This document shows positions 29,846 through 40,375 of a DNA stretch of 64,000 nucleotides, piece after piece (the stretch's first letter is position 1; every line of letters starts with the position of its first letter). This DNA comes from Ichthyophis bannanicus (taxonomy: Eukaryota > Chordata > Amphibia > Gymnophiona > Ichthyophiidae). The translations under genes were made by a program, and so were the position numbers. The notes beneath the pieces are model-generated. The model was not told the DNA's origin and did no database searches. It saw only the letters and a list, made by a program, of their open reading frames with translations. The stretch is from positions 132,825,596 through 132,889,595 of the forward strand of contig CM066045.1 of assembly GCA_033557465.1 (NCBI GenBank). The letters are read 5' to 3'.

Positions 29846-32760
29846 TTAGATTGGGAAATAGCTTAAGAAGAGGTGGTGTTTGAGGCTTTTTCTGAATTGT
29901 GTTAGGCTGGCTATAGCTCTCAATTCTGGAGGGAGAGCATTCCAGGCTGTTGGGGCATGGATACTGAAGGCTCTTTTAGTTGTTTCATTAGTGTATCTGA
30001 CTGCTTGTTTCGGGATTGTTAATGTATTTATAGCAGTTGATCTTCTGGATCTATTGGGGGTCTGTAAGTGTACAAGGTTGGTGATGGTTGATGGTGCTTG
30101 GTTGTTTAGGGCTTTGAATGTAGTAATCAGGATCTTGTAGTGAATTCTCGCGTTGGTTGGTAGCCAGTGAAGTCTTTTTAGGACTGGAGTTATGTGATCT
30201 GTCTTTGATATTCCTTCCAGTACTCTGGCAGCGGTGTTCATTGCCAGTTGAAGGGGATTTAATGTTGCCTGAGGGAGCCCATATAGAATTGCATTTGCGA
30301 AGTCAATGTGAGGCATTACCAAGGCTTGATAGACGGTTCTGAAGTCTGAGGGTTCGAGTAAGGGTCGAAGGTGGCGTAGTGTGCGTATCTTGTGATATAT
30401 TAGTTTTGTTATTTTTTTTATGTGGTTTTTCATACTGAGGCGCTGGTCGAGGTTGATACCTAGGTATCGTATTGTAGGTTTTACTGTTAATTCCTTGTCC
30501 TTTATCTTTAAGGTAGTAGGAGGCGTGAAGTTTTGGTTCCTTGTTATAAACATCACATCGGTCTTGCTGTGGTTGATTCTTAGGTTTTGTGACATGAGCC
30601 AATCTTCTACTGATTCGAAGCATTTTGTCAATGGTGTAAAATCAGGGTGGTTGATGGAGAATGGCATGTATAGTAGAATGTCGTCTGCATATGCTAGACA
30701 GGTGACATTAAAGGAACGAATGAGGTCACAGATAGGTTGCATATATATATTAAACATTAATGCTGACAGAGAGGATCCTTGCGGTACCCCTTGATCTTGG
30801 AGAAATGGTTCTGATGCTGTTTCACCAATTCGTACTGTTGCCAACGGTTAGTTAGATAGGATATACACCAGTCAAGTGCGGCACCAAGGATTCCTTTTTC
30901 CTTAAGGCGATCGATAAGTATTTGGTGGCTTACTGAGTCAAACGCAGCTGAAATGTCCATGAATATAAGGATGAATCCTTGGTGGATGTTATCTATTCCT
31001 GTGATTAGTGTGTTGAATAGAGTGATGAGGAGGGTCTCAACTCCATGAGCTTCTCTAAAGCCGTGTTGTGCAGGGTCAAGTGGAACTTCAATGTCTATGT
31101 GCTGTTGTATTTGACGTTGGACCACTTTCTCAATTATTTTAGCTAGGAGTGGGATGCTGGATATTGGCCTGTAGGATTCTACTTTTAGGGGTCTAATTTG
31201 CTGTTTTTCAATAAAGGTCTAATTGAGGTTTGTTTGAGGCATTGAGGAAAGGTTCCAGTTGAGAAAGATTGTTCAAGGATATTCTGTATGAAGAAGCTTA
31301 CTTCATATCTAAGGTCTTTTATCCAGGCTGCTGGACATGGATCACTTGCTGCGGTGGTAGCATTTATTGATGCGATAGTGTTCTCAATTTCTCTGATTGA
31401 TAATGTGTTAAACTTGGTTAATGTAGTTGACTGTGAAGGTATGTCTATATTTGTTGGTCCAATGGTGCAAATGTTGGATGTTTTTGTCATTTTTGACTTT
31501 AGGTAGTTAGCATAGTCTTGAGGGTGTATTGTTTGCGTATGTTGGGGTGTTGGTTCCTTTGCCATTGTTTTTACAATGTTGAAGAGATCATGATGTTTAT
31601 TTAATGATTTCTTTAGGAGGTTAGTATGGAATTGTTTCCTTCGATCTGCTATTTCCTGGCGATGCTTTTCTAGGTATTTGCAGTAGGCTGTGTAGGCTTC
31701 AGTAGAGCGTGATTTTCTCCAGTGTTTTTCAAGTCTCCGAAGATGGAGGAGGGATGTTCTTAGCTCATTGGAATACCAAGCTACATGTGCGCGATGGTTG
31801 GTCTTTCTTACCATGTTTGATGGTTGAGAATTTTTTGATGGTTGAGAATTGGCTCTGAGAGTGTGGTCCCAGGTGTTGATTAGACTGTCTAAGTCAGGTT
31901 TAGAGGAGTGTAGTGTTGGGAGAAGATTCTTGAGTATTTCATCTTTGACAAAGGGGCGGAACCTCCTAGCTGTTGGTTTAGCATGAGTGGGTTTGGAGTT
32001 AGTGGGATTGGAGGAGTTGGGAATTTGGAATAAAATGAGTCTGTGATCAGACCATGGTACTGGTATTATGGAAAGGTCGTAATTGTGGTTGGTGTCTGAG
32101 GTAATTTGTGGAACGAATATCAGGTCAAGTATATTTCCCATAGTATGAGTGGGATCTTTGACTATTTGGTTGTATCCAAGGTTGTCAATCGCTTCTATAA
32201 ATGCTGCGGTTTGAGAGTCATGTAGGGAGGGGAGGTTGAAATCTCCCACTATCCAGTTAAATAGTCGTGGTTTTTCAGTGTTGCAGGCCCGGTCAACTAT
32301 CGTTGGCAGATCAGCAGCTGATGATGTTGGAGCTCTATAGACTAGGTTAATTGAGTGCTCATTGTTTGATATGTTTAGTATGTTTAGATGTGTTGAGCTA
32401 ATACTGTTGTCCATCTGAAATTATAGTTGGTTTTTAGAGATAATGAGTACTCCACCTCCTCTTTGTTGGTTCCTGTGACACGTGTGGATTGAGAAGTCTG
32501 GGGGTAGCATCTGGTTAAGAATGACATTATCAGAATCAGTTAGCCAGGTTTCTGTGATCATCAAAATGTCAAGGTCATGTACTGTTATGAGATTAGGGGG
32601 CTTGTTTACAAAGCCGCGGTAGTGGTTCGCGATCGCAGCCGCGGCCCCATTGAAATCAATGGGGCCGCGGCTCCGATTACGATCGCAAACCGCTACCGCG
32701 GCTTTGTAAACAAGCCCCTAGGTATCAAAGGCCACTTTGTGCGAATGGACCTTATATTGA
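29846..32760 (-). pseudogene. L2/CR1-type LINE ORF2 (endonuclease-RT), broken
   Basis: Minus strand. Endonuclease: ALINIRSIRTKWPLI (start), WIVGDFNLPSL (GDFN) and PVPWSDHRLILF (SDH), in the order of apurinic-type LINE endonucleases. RT: HGFREAHGVETLLI, FMDISAAFDSVSHQILIDRL (catalytic Asp), QGVPQGSSLSALMFNIY and CLAYADDILLY (YADD), then the C-terminal PVLKRLHWLPTNARIHYKIL and FSIHAPTAWNALPPELR, typical of the L2/CR1 group. Defects: a stop near 31185, a frame change near 30840, and the MITE. Confidence 0.82.
32596..32718. mobile_element. Palindromic MITE flanked by TA
   Basis: 123-bp near-perfect palindrome: GGGGCTTGTTTACAAAGCCG at the left is the exact inverse of the right end. TA flanks both sides (32594-32595 and 32719-32720), as for Tc1/mariner-type insertions. 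Removing it and one TA restores the LINE endonuclease reading frame across the site. Confidence 0.85.
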
Positions 32761-33300
32761 TAAGGGCGCAATGCAGTGGTGGATGGTACTGTTGTTTCGG
32801 TTGAGGTTTTTTGGTAATGTGAAGGGCAATATGAAGTAGATGTGAGTGGTGGTTGTAAGTAGGGTTTGTTTGGTTTGTTTGAGTCTTGTTTGACCATCTC
32901 TTCCAATTATTTCGTAATATTGGTATGGATTTTTGGTCACCATTAAAGGCGTTTGATTGGCCAGCTAGTGCGGTGAGGAGATAAGTAATGATGAAGGTTA
33001 CTAATGTATGCATCTTTATAGGGGACATTGTGTGTTAGGAGATCGGTATAGTTGCTGGCTGCAACTGATTGAGGAGTGGTGAGGTTGGGATTGTAGTTTT
33101 GTGGGTTAATAGTGATAGAGCCTTGTCTGTGGTGAGAAGAAAGTGTATCAACAGTATATCTATCTACTGGGAACAGTATTTGCAATATGACAAGACATTG
33201 CTATGGGTGGAACAACGTTGGATTTTTCGGCTAAACACATTGGAACCTTATGGGTTAAATAATCAGATAGAATGGAAAGCCTGTTTCTGAGTTGGTCTGG

Positions 33301-34060
33301 GAGGGTTGGTGTGGGTTTTGAATATTTTGTACACTTTGAAGTTTTGCAGAGTTTGCCTGTTCAGAGTACATTTTTCCTTTGTGTTTGTATTCCATTTAGG
33401 TTTATTCAGCAGCGTGGATTTTTGTAAGTTACTGTTATCTTGGTATTGGCTTTCAATTCGGCAGGCATGGATCTGATGCATTTGTACTGTGTGGTCCTTT
33501 AGGTTTTATGTTTGGGTCTGGTGAATATACTGTCCTTGTTAGTTGCTGAGTAGTACTGGCAATGTTTATTTTTGGGGCTGGTCAGGCTGGCGGCCTCGTT
33601 TTGGAATGATGACATCATCGGGAGCCTCTTTTTAGTGCAGGCTAGCTCAGCGTTCACTGTCGGTTGATGATGAGACACCGCAGGATGGGTGGATGCACAG
33701 GATCACCTTTAGAGTCAAGTGAGTGCTTCAGTTAAAAACAACTGCTGTATAATGTTGATTTCATCTAAAGCGGAGTAAAACTTGGACTTTACTATTTGTT
33801 TTTAGCAGTTGACCTCTTTGATCAAGCCCCCTGAAGAAGCTAGGTATTGTAGAACACCCGGTGTTGGTGCGCTAAGAGGATTTCCATTTGACACACTTCA
33901 TGAATTTGGTGTTCGGGCTGACTGTATTTTCACAAGTTAAGTTCAACTTTTGTAGAAGACATTGCTCTGTACTGAAGAAGAAAGAGTAGCTTTATTTTCT
34001 GGATTCAGCAGTGATATAATGACAGCGTGTGTGTGTAATACACTGTCGCTGAAGTGACAG
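33301..34060. other. Unassigned repeat-like sequence
   Basis: No gene seen. CCCCTGAAGAAGCTAGGTAT and ACACCCGGTGTTGGTGCGC resemble untranslated segments common in amphibian retroelements. (GTGT)n lies near 34030. The family was not identified. Confidence 0.45.
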
Positions 34061-36665
34061 CACCAGCATTTTTCTTGCATCTGGTTCTGTTCCTTTTTCT
34101 CTTCCCGCACTTTCTCTTTTCAGACCAGCTCGGCTGACTCCCCTTCCTCGCCCCTCCACTCCGGTGTTCCCCAGGATTCAGTGCTTGCCCTTCTCCTTTT
34201 CAATATTTTTCTTGCCCCCCTTGCACTGATTATTCAGCAGTCTGGTATCTCTGGTTGTTATTTCTATGCTGACGACGTCCTTCTCCTGTATCGCACCAGC
34301 TCCCTTGCCCCCATCCTCTCTGCCCTTAATGCCTGTCTCACCCGAGTTGCCGCATGGCTCAGTAGTAATTTCCTCCACATCAACTGCTGCTCTTTAGTTT
34401 TCCTTTGACACCACTCCTACCACCATTTCTCCTCTCCTTTCCTCCACCACGATTCCCTTTGTTTCTTCCCTCCGGTATCTTAGGGTCTCGCTGGATGCCT
34501 CCCTTTCTTTCCACCATCATATCACCTCAATCACACGCCACTCTTTCCTTTCCCTCCATCAGATCCGTGCCGTCTGCCCCCTCCTCTCCTCATCCTCCCT
34601 TACTACTCTTATCCTTTCCCTTGTTATTTCTCGACTGGACTACTGCAACGCTGTCTAGGCTGGTCTTCCACAGTATCAGCTCCGGCGGTTGCAGCTTGTA
34701 CAAAGCACAGCTGCTTGCTTGCTCACTCACTACTCCCCCACCGACCATGTTACTCCCCTGCTCCTTAATCTACACTGGTTTCCAGTCAAGTTCCGGTTTG
34801 TCTACAAACTCCTCATCATTACTCGCAGAGTGCTCCACACCGGCACCCCTCAGTATCTAGCCGATACCATTCATCTTCAGCCTTTCCCCCTGTCTCCTTC
34901 ATTCTGCTCATGGCAACCGTCTCTTCCTTCCCTCCCCTTCTCAGGCTCACTTGGAGTTATTTAGTTATTTGTATTTATTTATTTGGTTTTATACCGCACT
35001 ATTCAAGATCAGCAAAGTTTACAAACTAACAACATAATACATGGAACAGTTTCCATTTAACATAATACATGGAACAGTTTACATAGAACAGGTGAACATG
35101 GTATAAAACAATTAACTTATGTACATTGATAGATCTAAAGATCATTCATAGTAGCTTTTAAAAATGGGGAACTATTTACAGTCTGACATGATCTTGAGTA
35201 TGATATTGATGGATAAACTTTAAGTTACGTGGTCAAAGGCAAGGTGAAATAGGCATGTTTTGATTGCTTTGCGAAAGGTGGATAAATCTGATATGAGACG
35301 AACAGGAGCAGGTAGTGAGTTCCTTAGTAGAAGGGCGAAGAGGGAAAAGGCTCTGTTCCTGGCGAACTGGGAGCTTTTTCTGGCTATGGGTGGGATGGTA
35401 AGAGTGTTTACCATATTTGTTCTTCTCGTTCTGTGTCAGGAGTCCGATATAGGAGATCTTCCAATGAGGGTGCTGATAGGTGGTGGAGAATTTTGAATGT
35501 TATCAGGAGAGTTTTGTACATGTGTCAACTGCTTATTGGGAGCCAGTGAAGTTGGATTAGTAGAGGAGTTACATGTTCAAATCTGGATGCTCCGTAGATG
35601 GTTTGTGCCGCCGTATTCAATGCTAATTGTAATGGATGGATAGAGTATCCAGGAAGCCCTTGCAGGATGATATTTGCATAGTCAAAGAATGGAGTGATCA
35701 GGGCTTGGAAGACCGTGCGGAAGTCATTAGGTTCCAGTAAGGGTCAGCGATGACGGAGGGAGCGTATTTTATGATAGACGGATCTTGTGTTGTTGCTTAT
35801 ATGGGGCTCCATGTTTAGTGACTGGTCAAGCGTGACACCCAGATATTTAACCAGATGGGTAGACTTCAGTTCAGCATTCTTAACCTGCAGAGTTGTCGGG
35901 GGTATGAATGTTAGGACTTTTGTGACAAAAGGGACTTCTGTCTTTTTATAATTCACTTTTTGGTTGTGCACAGCTAGCCAGTCGGAGACAGCATTGAAGC
36001 AGTCAATGATTCTGGTGAAATTTGGGTTTTCTGTTGAGAAAGAAGTGTAGAGAAGCATATCATCTGCATCGATGTGATAAAGAATGCCGAAGGATTGTAT
36101 AATTGTACAAATTGGTTGTAAGTATATGTTAAATAGCAAGGCGGATAGGGAAGAGCATTCTGGTACCCCCTGTGTTTGCAGATACATATCTGATGATTGA
36201 TTGTCCATACAGACTTGTTGTTGATGATCTGTTATGTATGAGCAACACCAATCTAGAGCTGAGCTCTGAATGCCCTTAAGCCTAAGTTGATTGACCCGTC
36301 ACTATGCTTTCTTTTTCCTGGCCCCCGCCCTCTGGAATTCCCTCCTTCCCACCCTAGGCACGGAGCTGCCCTTTCCACGATTCAAGAGCCTACTTAAAAC
36401 TCACCTCTTCCAACAAGCATTTAACCTTCCCGACCCCTGATGTCCCTCCCTCTTTGTCAGTCCCCTTCTTTCCCATTCCCCCTTTCCACGATCAGGAGTT
36501 TTCAATTCCTTTTCCTTTGCTTTTTCTTTCTCTATCTCTCTCTTTTCTGTCTAACCATTGGCATTCTTCTTCTTTTCTATTTCTGCTTTACAGCCTGTTT
36601 TTATTGTACATCGCCCTGACGCCCGTGCCTGGGCGGTATATCAAGCGACAAAATAAAGATAAAGT
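34060..36665 (+). mobile_element. LINE-2p: second L2/CR1-type LINE, plus strand, split by LINE-3m
   Basis: RT remnants HSGVPQDSVLALLLFNIFLAPL and CYFYADDVLLLYRT (34150-34300), then RLQLVQSTAACLLTHYSPTDHVTPLL and HWFPVKFRFVYKL (34680-34810). After a 1.3-kb interruption, FLAPALWNSLLPTLGTELPF, PRFKSLLKTHLFQQAFN (36310-36435). The 3' end at ~36600-36665 has GCCTGGGCGGTATATCAAGC. Frames are broken by many indels. 5'-truncated. Confidence 0.75.
34964..36300 (-). mobile_element. LINE-3m: L2/CR1-type LINE fragment inside LINE-2p
   Basis: Minus strand. The 3' tail at 34964 has (AAATA)n and GCGGTATAAAACC. RT pieces at 35744-36208 include QGVPECSSLSALLFNIYLQP and a YADD-equivalent mutated to DADD. The C-terminal piece at 35220-35414 is NRAFSLFALLLRNSLPAPVR. 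It is related to the LINEs at 29590 and 38376. 5'-truncated. Confidence 0.76.
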
Positions 36666-37753
36666 GGATCTACAGGGGCTCTTTTCTCTCCTTTCATTCC
36701 ATTTAAAATATGTTTTGCACATTTACTTGAACATTTTGGATATCAGGAATGAATGTATGAACTTTTATGTGCAAGACTATATACGTAGGAATTGATTGCA
36801 ACAGTTTTCAATATATTGGATGCAGTTGTTTTAGCATATTGGATGCAGTTAAGCCTTAATGAACAGAGATTTAAAGGCTTCAGAAGGAAGGAGGGATTTC
36901 ATGTGTATAAGCATTCTATATATGAAACTGTGTGCACACTTTGGATTTATTAGCTGAAACTCTCTAGAGAGATTTTTTTGACCTTTGATGTATCGAGTTT
37001 GTACCAGTCAGAGCTGTTTTTAGTCTGGTCTGACTCGCCCTCTGAGGTGTACGGGCTGTGATGTGGCCCGGAGGGTTACTGCAATGTCTTTTTTTCCTCT
37101 CTTGAATATGGGTTTGATGTTTCATAAGGTGCTGTCTCATCTTTCACAAATGAAATATATAAGGCAAATGTAAAAAGAGAACAATAAGAAAAAAAATACT
37201 ATAAATAATACATCATGGGAAGGATTCCTATTTAAAACAAAATCAAGAAATACCCCGACATCCGGAAACAAAAATTACAAGTCCCAAAAAATCAGCCCCC
37301 CAGTGCCAAAACCCGAGGCTTTAACATCAGAAAGGCTTTCCACCGCAGTTGAGCAGAACAAGACACATCTGTAAAGATACTAATCTTTTCACCACAAAAT
37401 AACTCGTTCTGTTTTCTGGCAAGATAATTTCAACACATGATTCTTATCCATCTCAGAAATACAAGAAACTAATAAAGTGGCCTGTGTAGCAATTTCATCT
37501 TTGGATTCTAAGAAGGCAGATAAATCTAGGCTATCCACTGACACAATTTGATCCACCCCCTTCTGAGCCTGGAAGGGGAGCTTTAACGTCCCTAGGCAAA
37601 TAATAAATATTATTCACCTGGAATGTCTCAACTCCCTTAAAGGACAAAACCTCCTTAAGATATTCCTGAAACAGGATCAAAGTAGATAAATATCTAGTAC
37701 AAGGAAAATTTAAACAACAAAAACATTTAGCCCTGGATGCATTCTTTTAACAC

Positions 37754-38370
37754 TTAAACACTTCCATCTGACAGGTGAGAACCAAACTGTTCTTCATACG
37801 AAATCACCACAACTTGCAAAGTGGACCATTGAGTGTCAGTCTTATTTAGATGAGAATCGAAAACGGCTAACTGTTCATCATTTTGACAGAGTTTTGCCAC
37901 CGATTCTTTAGTGAAAGTTGAAATTAGCTGAAGGGAGTCGGAGACGGAGGCCTCCATTCGAGAAACAATGTCCCAAATGTCTTTGAAAGAAATTTCCACC
38001 GCCGAAGATGCCTGAGACTGCTGACCAAGAGAAGCTGCAGAGCCGGTCTCTCCAATGAGGAATAACACTGCTTGGGAAAGAGGAACTAACCTCTGACTCC
38101 TCTGGTTGAGAGAGCTGATAATCCCCAAAAGCTCTGATAAAGGGCCTAACAAATCTCTCCCTTCCGCTGAGTCACACTAGCTCTCCAAATTCTTACTGCT
38201 GGAAGGAGAGGATGGGGACATATCCCCCATGACTGTAGAGGAGCCCATAAGGGAAATTGAACTTACAGATAAAGGAGAAATACCTTCTGGCTTAAGTTGA
38301 GTCATTAAATGCCTACCCATAGACCCCACCACTTTAACTTGCATCTTTGAGGCTGCTTTTGAATCTTGTT
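37754..38370 (-). pseudogene. L1 ORF1p central region
   Basis: 132-codon open frame (38152-37754) preceded by a stop at ~38178 and frame-compatible sequence up to 38370. Heptad-like hydrophobic spacing (LLGIISSLNQRSQRLVPLSQ; IVSRMEASVSDSLQLISTF) suggests the ORF1p coiled coil, which trimerises the RNA-binding protein. Not a host gene. Confidence 0.55.
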
Positions 38371-38375
38371 CTGCT

Positions 38376-40040
38376 TATTTATTTTATTTATTTAACATTT
38401 TTTATATACCGCACTATTTAACATCAGCGCGGTTCACAAATAACACAAATGTCCAGTGTGGGGGGTCTACATTGGACTTACAGTAAAACAAGGAATTTAG
38501 ACTTGGAGAACAGGTAAAACTATGTACATAACTCTTCCATACATCTATGCATGTTATTTAAAGGTCGCTGTGAAGTGTAGAATCGAGGTCAGTCGGGTGA
38601 TTAGCCGGGAAAGGAGGGTTGGAAGGTCGGAGAGGGTGATTGGGGTGTCTGCTCAATGGATATTGGGTAGGGATGAGATGTTGCTACGTGATGTCGTCTG
38701 AGTTGGAAAAGCATTGAAGGAAGAGGTAGTGCTTCAATGCCTTTCTGAATTGATGAAGGTTGTTTATGGCACGGATGTTGGTTGGTAGGTTGTTCCAGCA
38801 TGAGGGTGCGGATAGAGCAAAAGCGCGGGCTCTAGAGGTTTTGGTGCATTTGGTGATGGTTTTCGGGAGTATTAGGGAGTTGGTGGCGGCAGATCTTCTC
38901 AGTCTGTTGGGGGGGGGGGGTGAGTTGGATAAACTCAGAGAGGGCGCTGGCCGTGCATTTGTTGATGGCTTTGAATGTTATTGTTAAGATTTTGAAGGTG
39001 ATCCTGTAGCGTACTGGGAGCCAATGTAGTGTTTTCAGGATAGGGGTGATGTGATCCCTTCTAGAGGCTTGGTGAAGGGTTCGGGCTGCCGTGTTCATTG
39101 CTAGCTGCAAAGGTTGTAGAGTGCACGTTGGAAGGCCGTGGAGAATGGAGTTCGCATAGTCGAAGTGGGGCATCACCAGTGACTGAAAGACTGTTTGGAA
39201 GTCCTCTGGCTCAAGTAGCAGTCTGATGTGACGTAGCATCCGGATTTTGTGGTAAATTGCCTTTGAAATGTTGCCTATCTGGGCGTTTAAGTTGAGGTGT
39301 TGGTCGAGCGTTACTCCAAGGTAATGAATCGTTGTCTTCGTGCGGAGTTCGGCATCACGTACTTTCAATGAAGGGGGCGGGGTGAATGCTTGGTCTCTGC
39401 TGATGAAAAGTACCTCCGTCTTTTTAAGGTTTATTTTGAGCTTCTGAGAGTGTAGCCAGTCTGTGACTGCGTTGAAGCATGAGGATAATCGGGATACATC
39501 TGGGTGATCAGTATGTATTGGGGTGAACGTGAGGACGTCATCGGCATAAATTAGGCAGTTTACCCCGAAGGACCTGATGATGGAGCAGATAGGCTGCATA
39601 TAGACGTTGAAGAAGAGGGCGGAGAGTGAGGAACCCTGAGGGACGCCCTTCGTTAGTGGGAATGGGGTGGAAGTTGAAGTACCAGAGCGGACGTGCTGCC
39701 ATCTGTCATTTAGGTAGGAGGTACACCATGCAAGGGCGGTGCCGTGGATTCCCTTCTCGGCAAGGCGGGACAGAAGTAGATCATGACTGATGGAGTCAAA
39801 AGCCGCCGCAATGTCGAGAAAGATTAGGGCGAATCCTTGTTTGACGTTATCTAGCCCTGTTATCAGAGTGCTGAGTAAAATTGTTAACAAGGTTTCCACG
39901 CCATGTTGCTCCCGAAACCCGTGCTGGCAGGGATCGAGGGGTGAATTATCCTCTATATGTTGGCTCAGTTGACGGTGGACTATTTTCTTTGAGATTTTAG
40001 CTAGAAGCGGTATACTGGAGATGGGTCTCCTTTCTACCTC
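38376..40040 (-). mobile_element. LINE-4m: L2/CR1-type LINE with open RT
   Basis: 5'-truncated LINE, 3' tail at 38376-38470 with (AAATA)n and the CCGC/GCGG hairpin. It is inserted in L1 ORF1. Its RT frame is open from ~40040 to 38832, so it is the least damaged LINE here. Confidence 0.82.
38832..40040 (-). CDS. L2/CR1-type reverse transcriptase, 5'-truncated but uninterrupted
   Basis: About 400 codons without a stop: RRPISSIPLLAKISKKIVHR, CQHGFREQHGVETLL, FLDIAAAFDSISHDLLL (catalytic Asp), KGVPQGSSLSALFFNVY, CLIYADDVLTFTP (YADD), KTTIHYLGVTLDQHLNLNAQ, PILKTLHWLPVRYRITFKIL. The open frame continues upstream to 40244, but only because it reads antisense through a different repeat (40040-40195) and into the L1 ATG; that upstream part is not LINE-4m protein. 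The endonuclease is missing. The last ~30 residues diverge from LINE-1n, suggesting a frameshift. Confidence 0.75.
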   Translation of the reverse strand, partial: EVERRPISSIPLLAKISKKIVHRQLSQHIEDNSPLDPCQHGFREQHGVETLLTILLSTLITGLDNVKQGFALIFLDIAAAFDSISHDLLLSRLAEKGIHGTALAWCTSYLNDRWQHVRSGTSTSTPFPLTKGVPQGSSLSALFFNVYMQPICSIIRSFGVNCLIYADDVLTFTPIHTDHPDVSRLSSCFNAVTDWLHSQKLKINLKKTEVLFISRDQAFTPPPSLKVRDAELRTKTTIHYLGVTLDQHLNLNAQIGNISKAIYHKIRMLRHIRLLLEPEDFQTVFQSLVMPHFDYANSILHGLPTCTLQPLQLAMNTAARTLHQASRRDHITPILKTLHWLPVRYRITFKILTITFKAINKCTASALSEFIQLTPPPQQTEKICRHQLPNTPENHHQMHQNL

Positions 40041-40195
40041 CTTACCATTCTCAGCTGTTGTGTTGTCTGTCTTGAGTAGACTATAAGCTCTTATGAGCAG
40101 AGACCGTCTTTTACATGTGTCTGTACAGCACTGTGTACACCTTGTAGCGCAATATAAATGATAAGTAGTACTAATAGTAGTAGTAACAGCTTTAA
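40040..40195 (+). repeat. Interspersed repeat tail with (TAG)n
   Basis: Plus-strand CTATAAGCTCTTATGAGCAG, GTACAGCACTGTGTACACCT, TGTAGCGCAATATAAATGAT and (TAG)n, the same family as the tail of 28018-28657. It abuts the truncated 5' end of LINE-4m head to head. Confidence 0.65.
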
Positions 40196-40375
40196 AAGGA
40201 TTAGTGGTACTCACATATGTAGACTTCTTTTTCCTTTTTGCCATTCCAGAGGGACAATCTTAAAAAACGGCTCCTTAGTGGTCTGCAGAGGCTGTAAAGG
40301 GCAAACCTGCCGCTTTGGACACACATGCACGGGGAACATGCCTGCGGCCATGTCCTGCAGCTGGGGCCAGGTTCT

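Larger units (their letters stand above)
29590..33300 (-). mobile_element. LINE-1n: L2/CR1-type LINE, minus strand
   Basis: On the minus strand: an unassigned N-terminal region (~33190-32760), an endonuclease (32760-31700), reverse transcriptase (31140-29860) and a 3' tail with the ACCGC/GCGGT hairpin and (AAATA)n at 29590-29660. It interrupts DIRS copy H. A palindromic MITE (32596-32718) sits within its endonuclease. The 5' end is not resolved; sequence to ~33480 may belong to it. Confidence 0.8.
36700..40375 (-). mobile_element. L1-type LINE 5' region with ORF1 remnant, split by LINE-4m
   Basis: Minus strand. A 5' UTR-like segment (40375-40245) precedes ATG 40244 (MAKRKKKSTYVSTTNPFKA). After an interruption at 38376-40195, ORF1 continues: EQDSKAASKMQVKVV..., the coiled-coil-like stretch at 38152-37754, and a C-terminal RRM/CTD-like phrase RKXNELFCGEKISIFTDVS and KAFLMLKPRVLALGG at about 37430-37300. 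The ORF1 C-terminal wording (KPRVLALGG.FF) is typical of vertebrate L1 ORF1p. ORF2 was not recognised; the stretch to 36700 is decayed. Confidence 0.6.

Noticed and set aside
29590..40040. One single large LINE
   Set aside because: Orientation switches, three separate 3' tails and repeated RT motifs show at least four nested elements.
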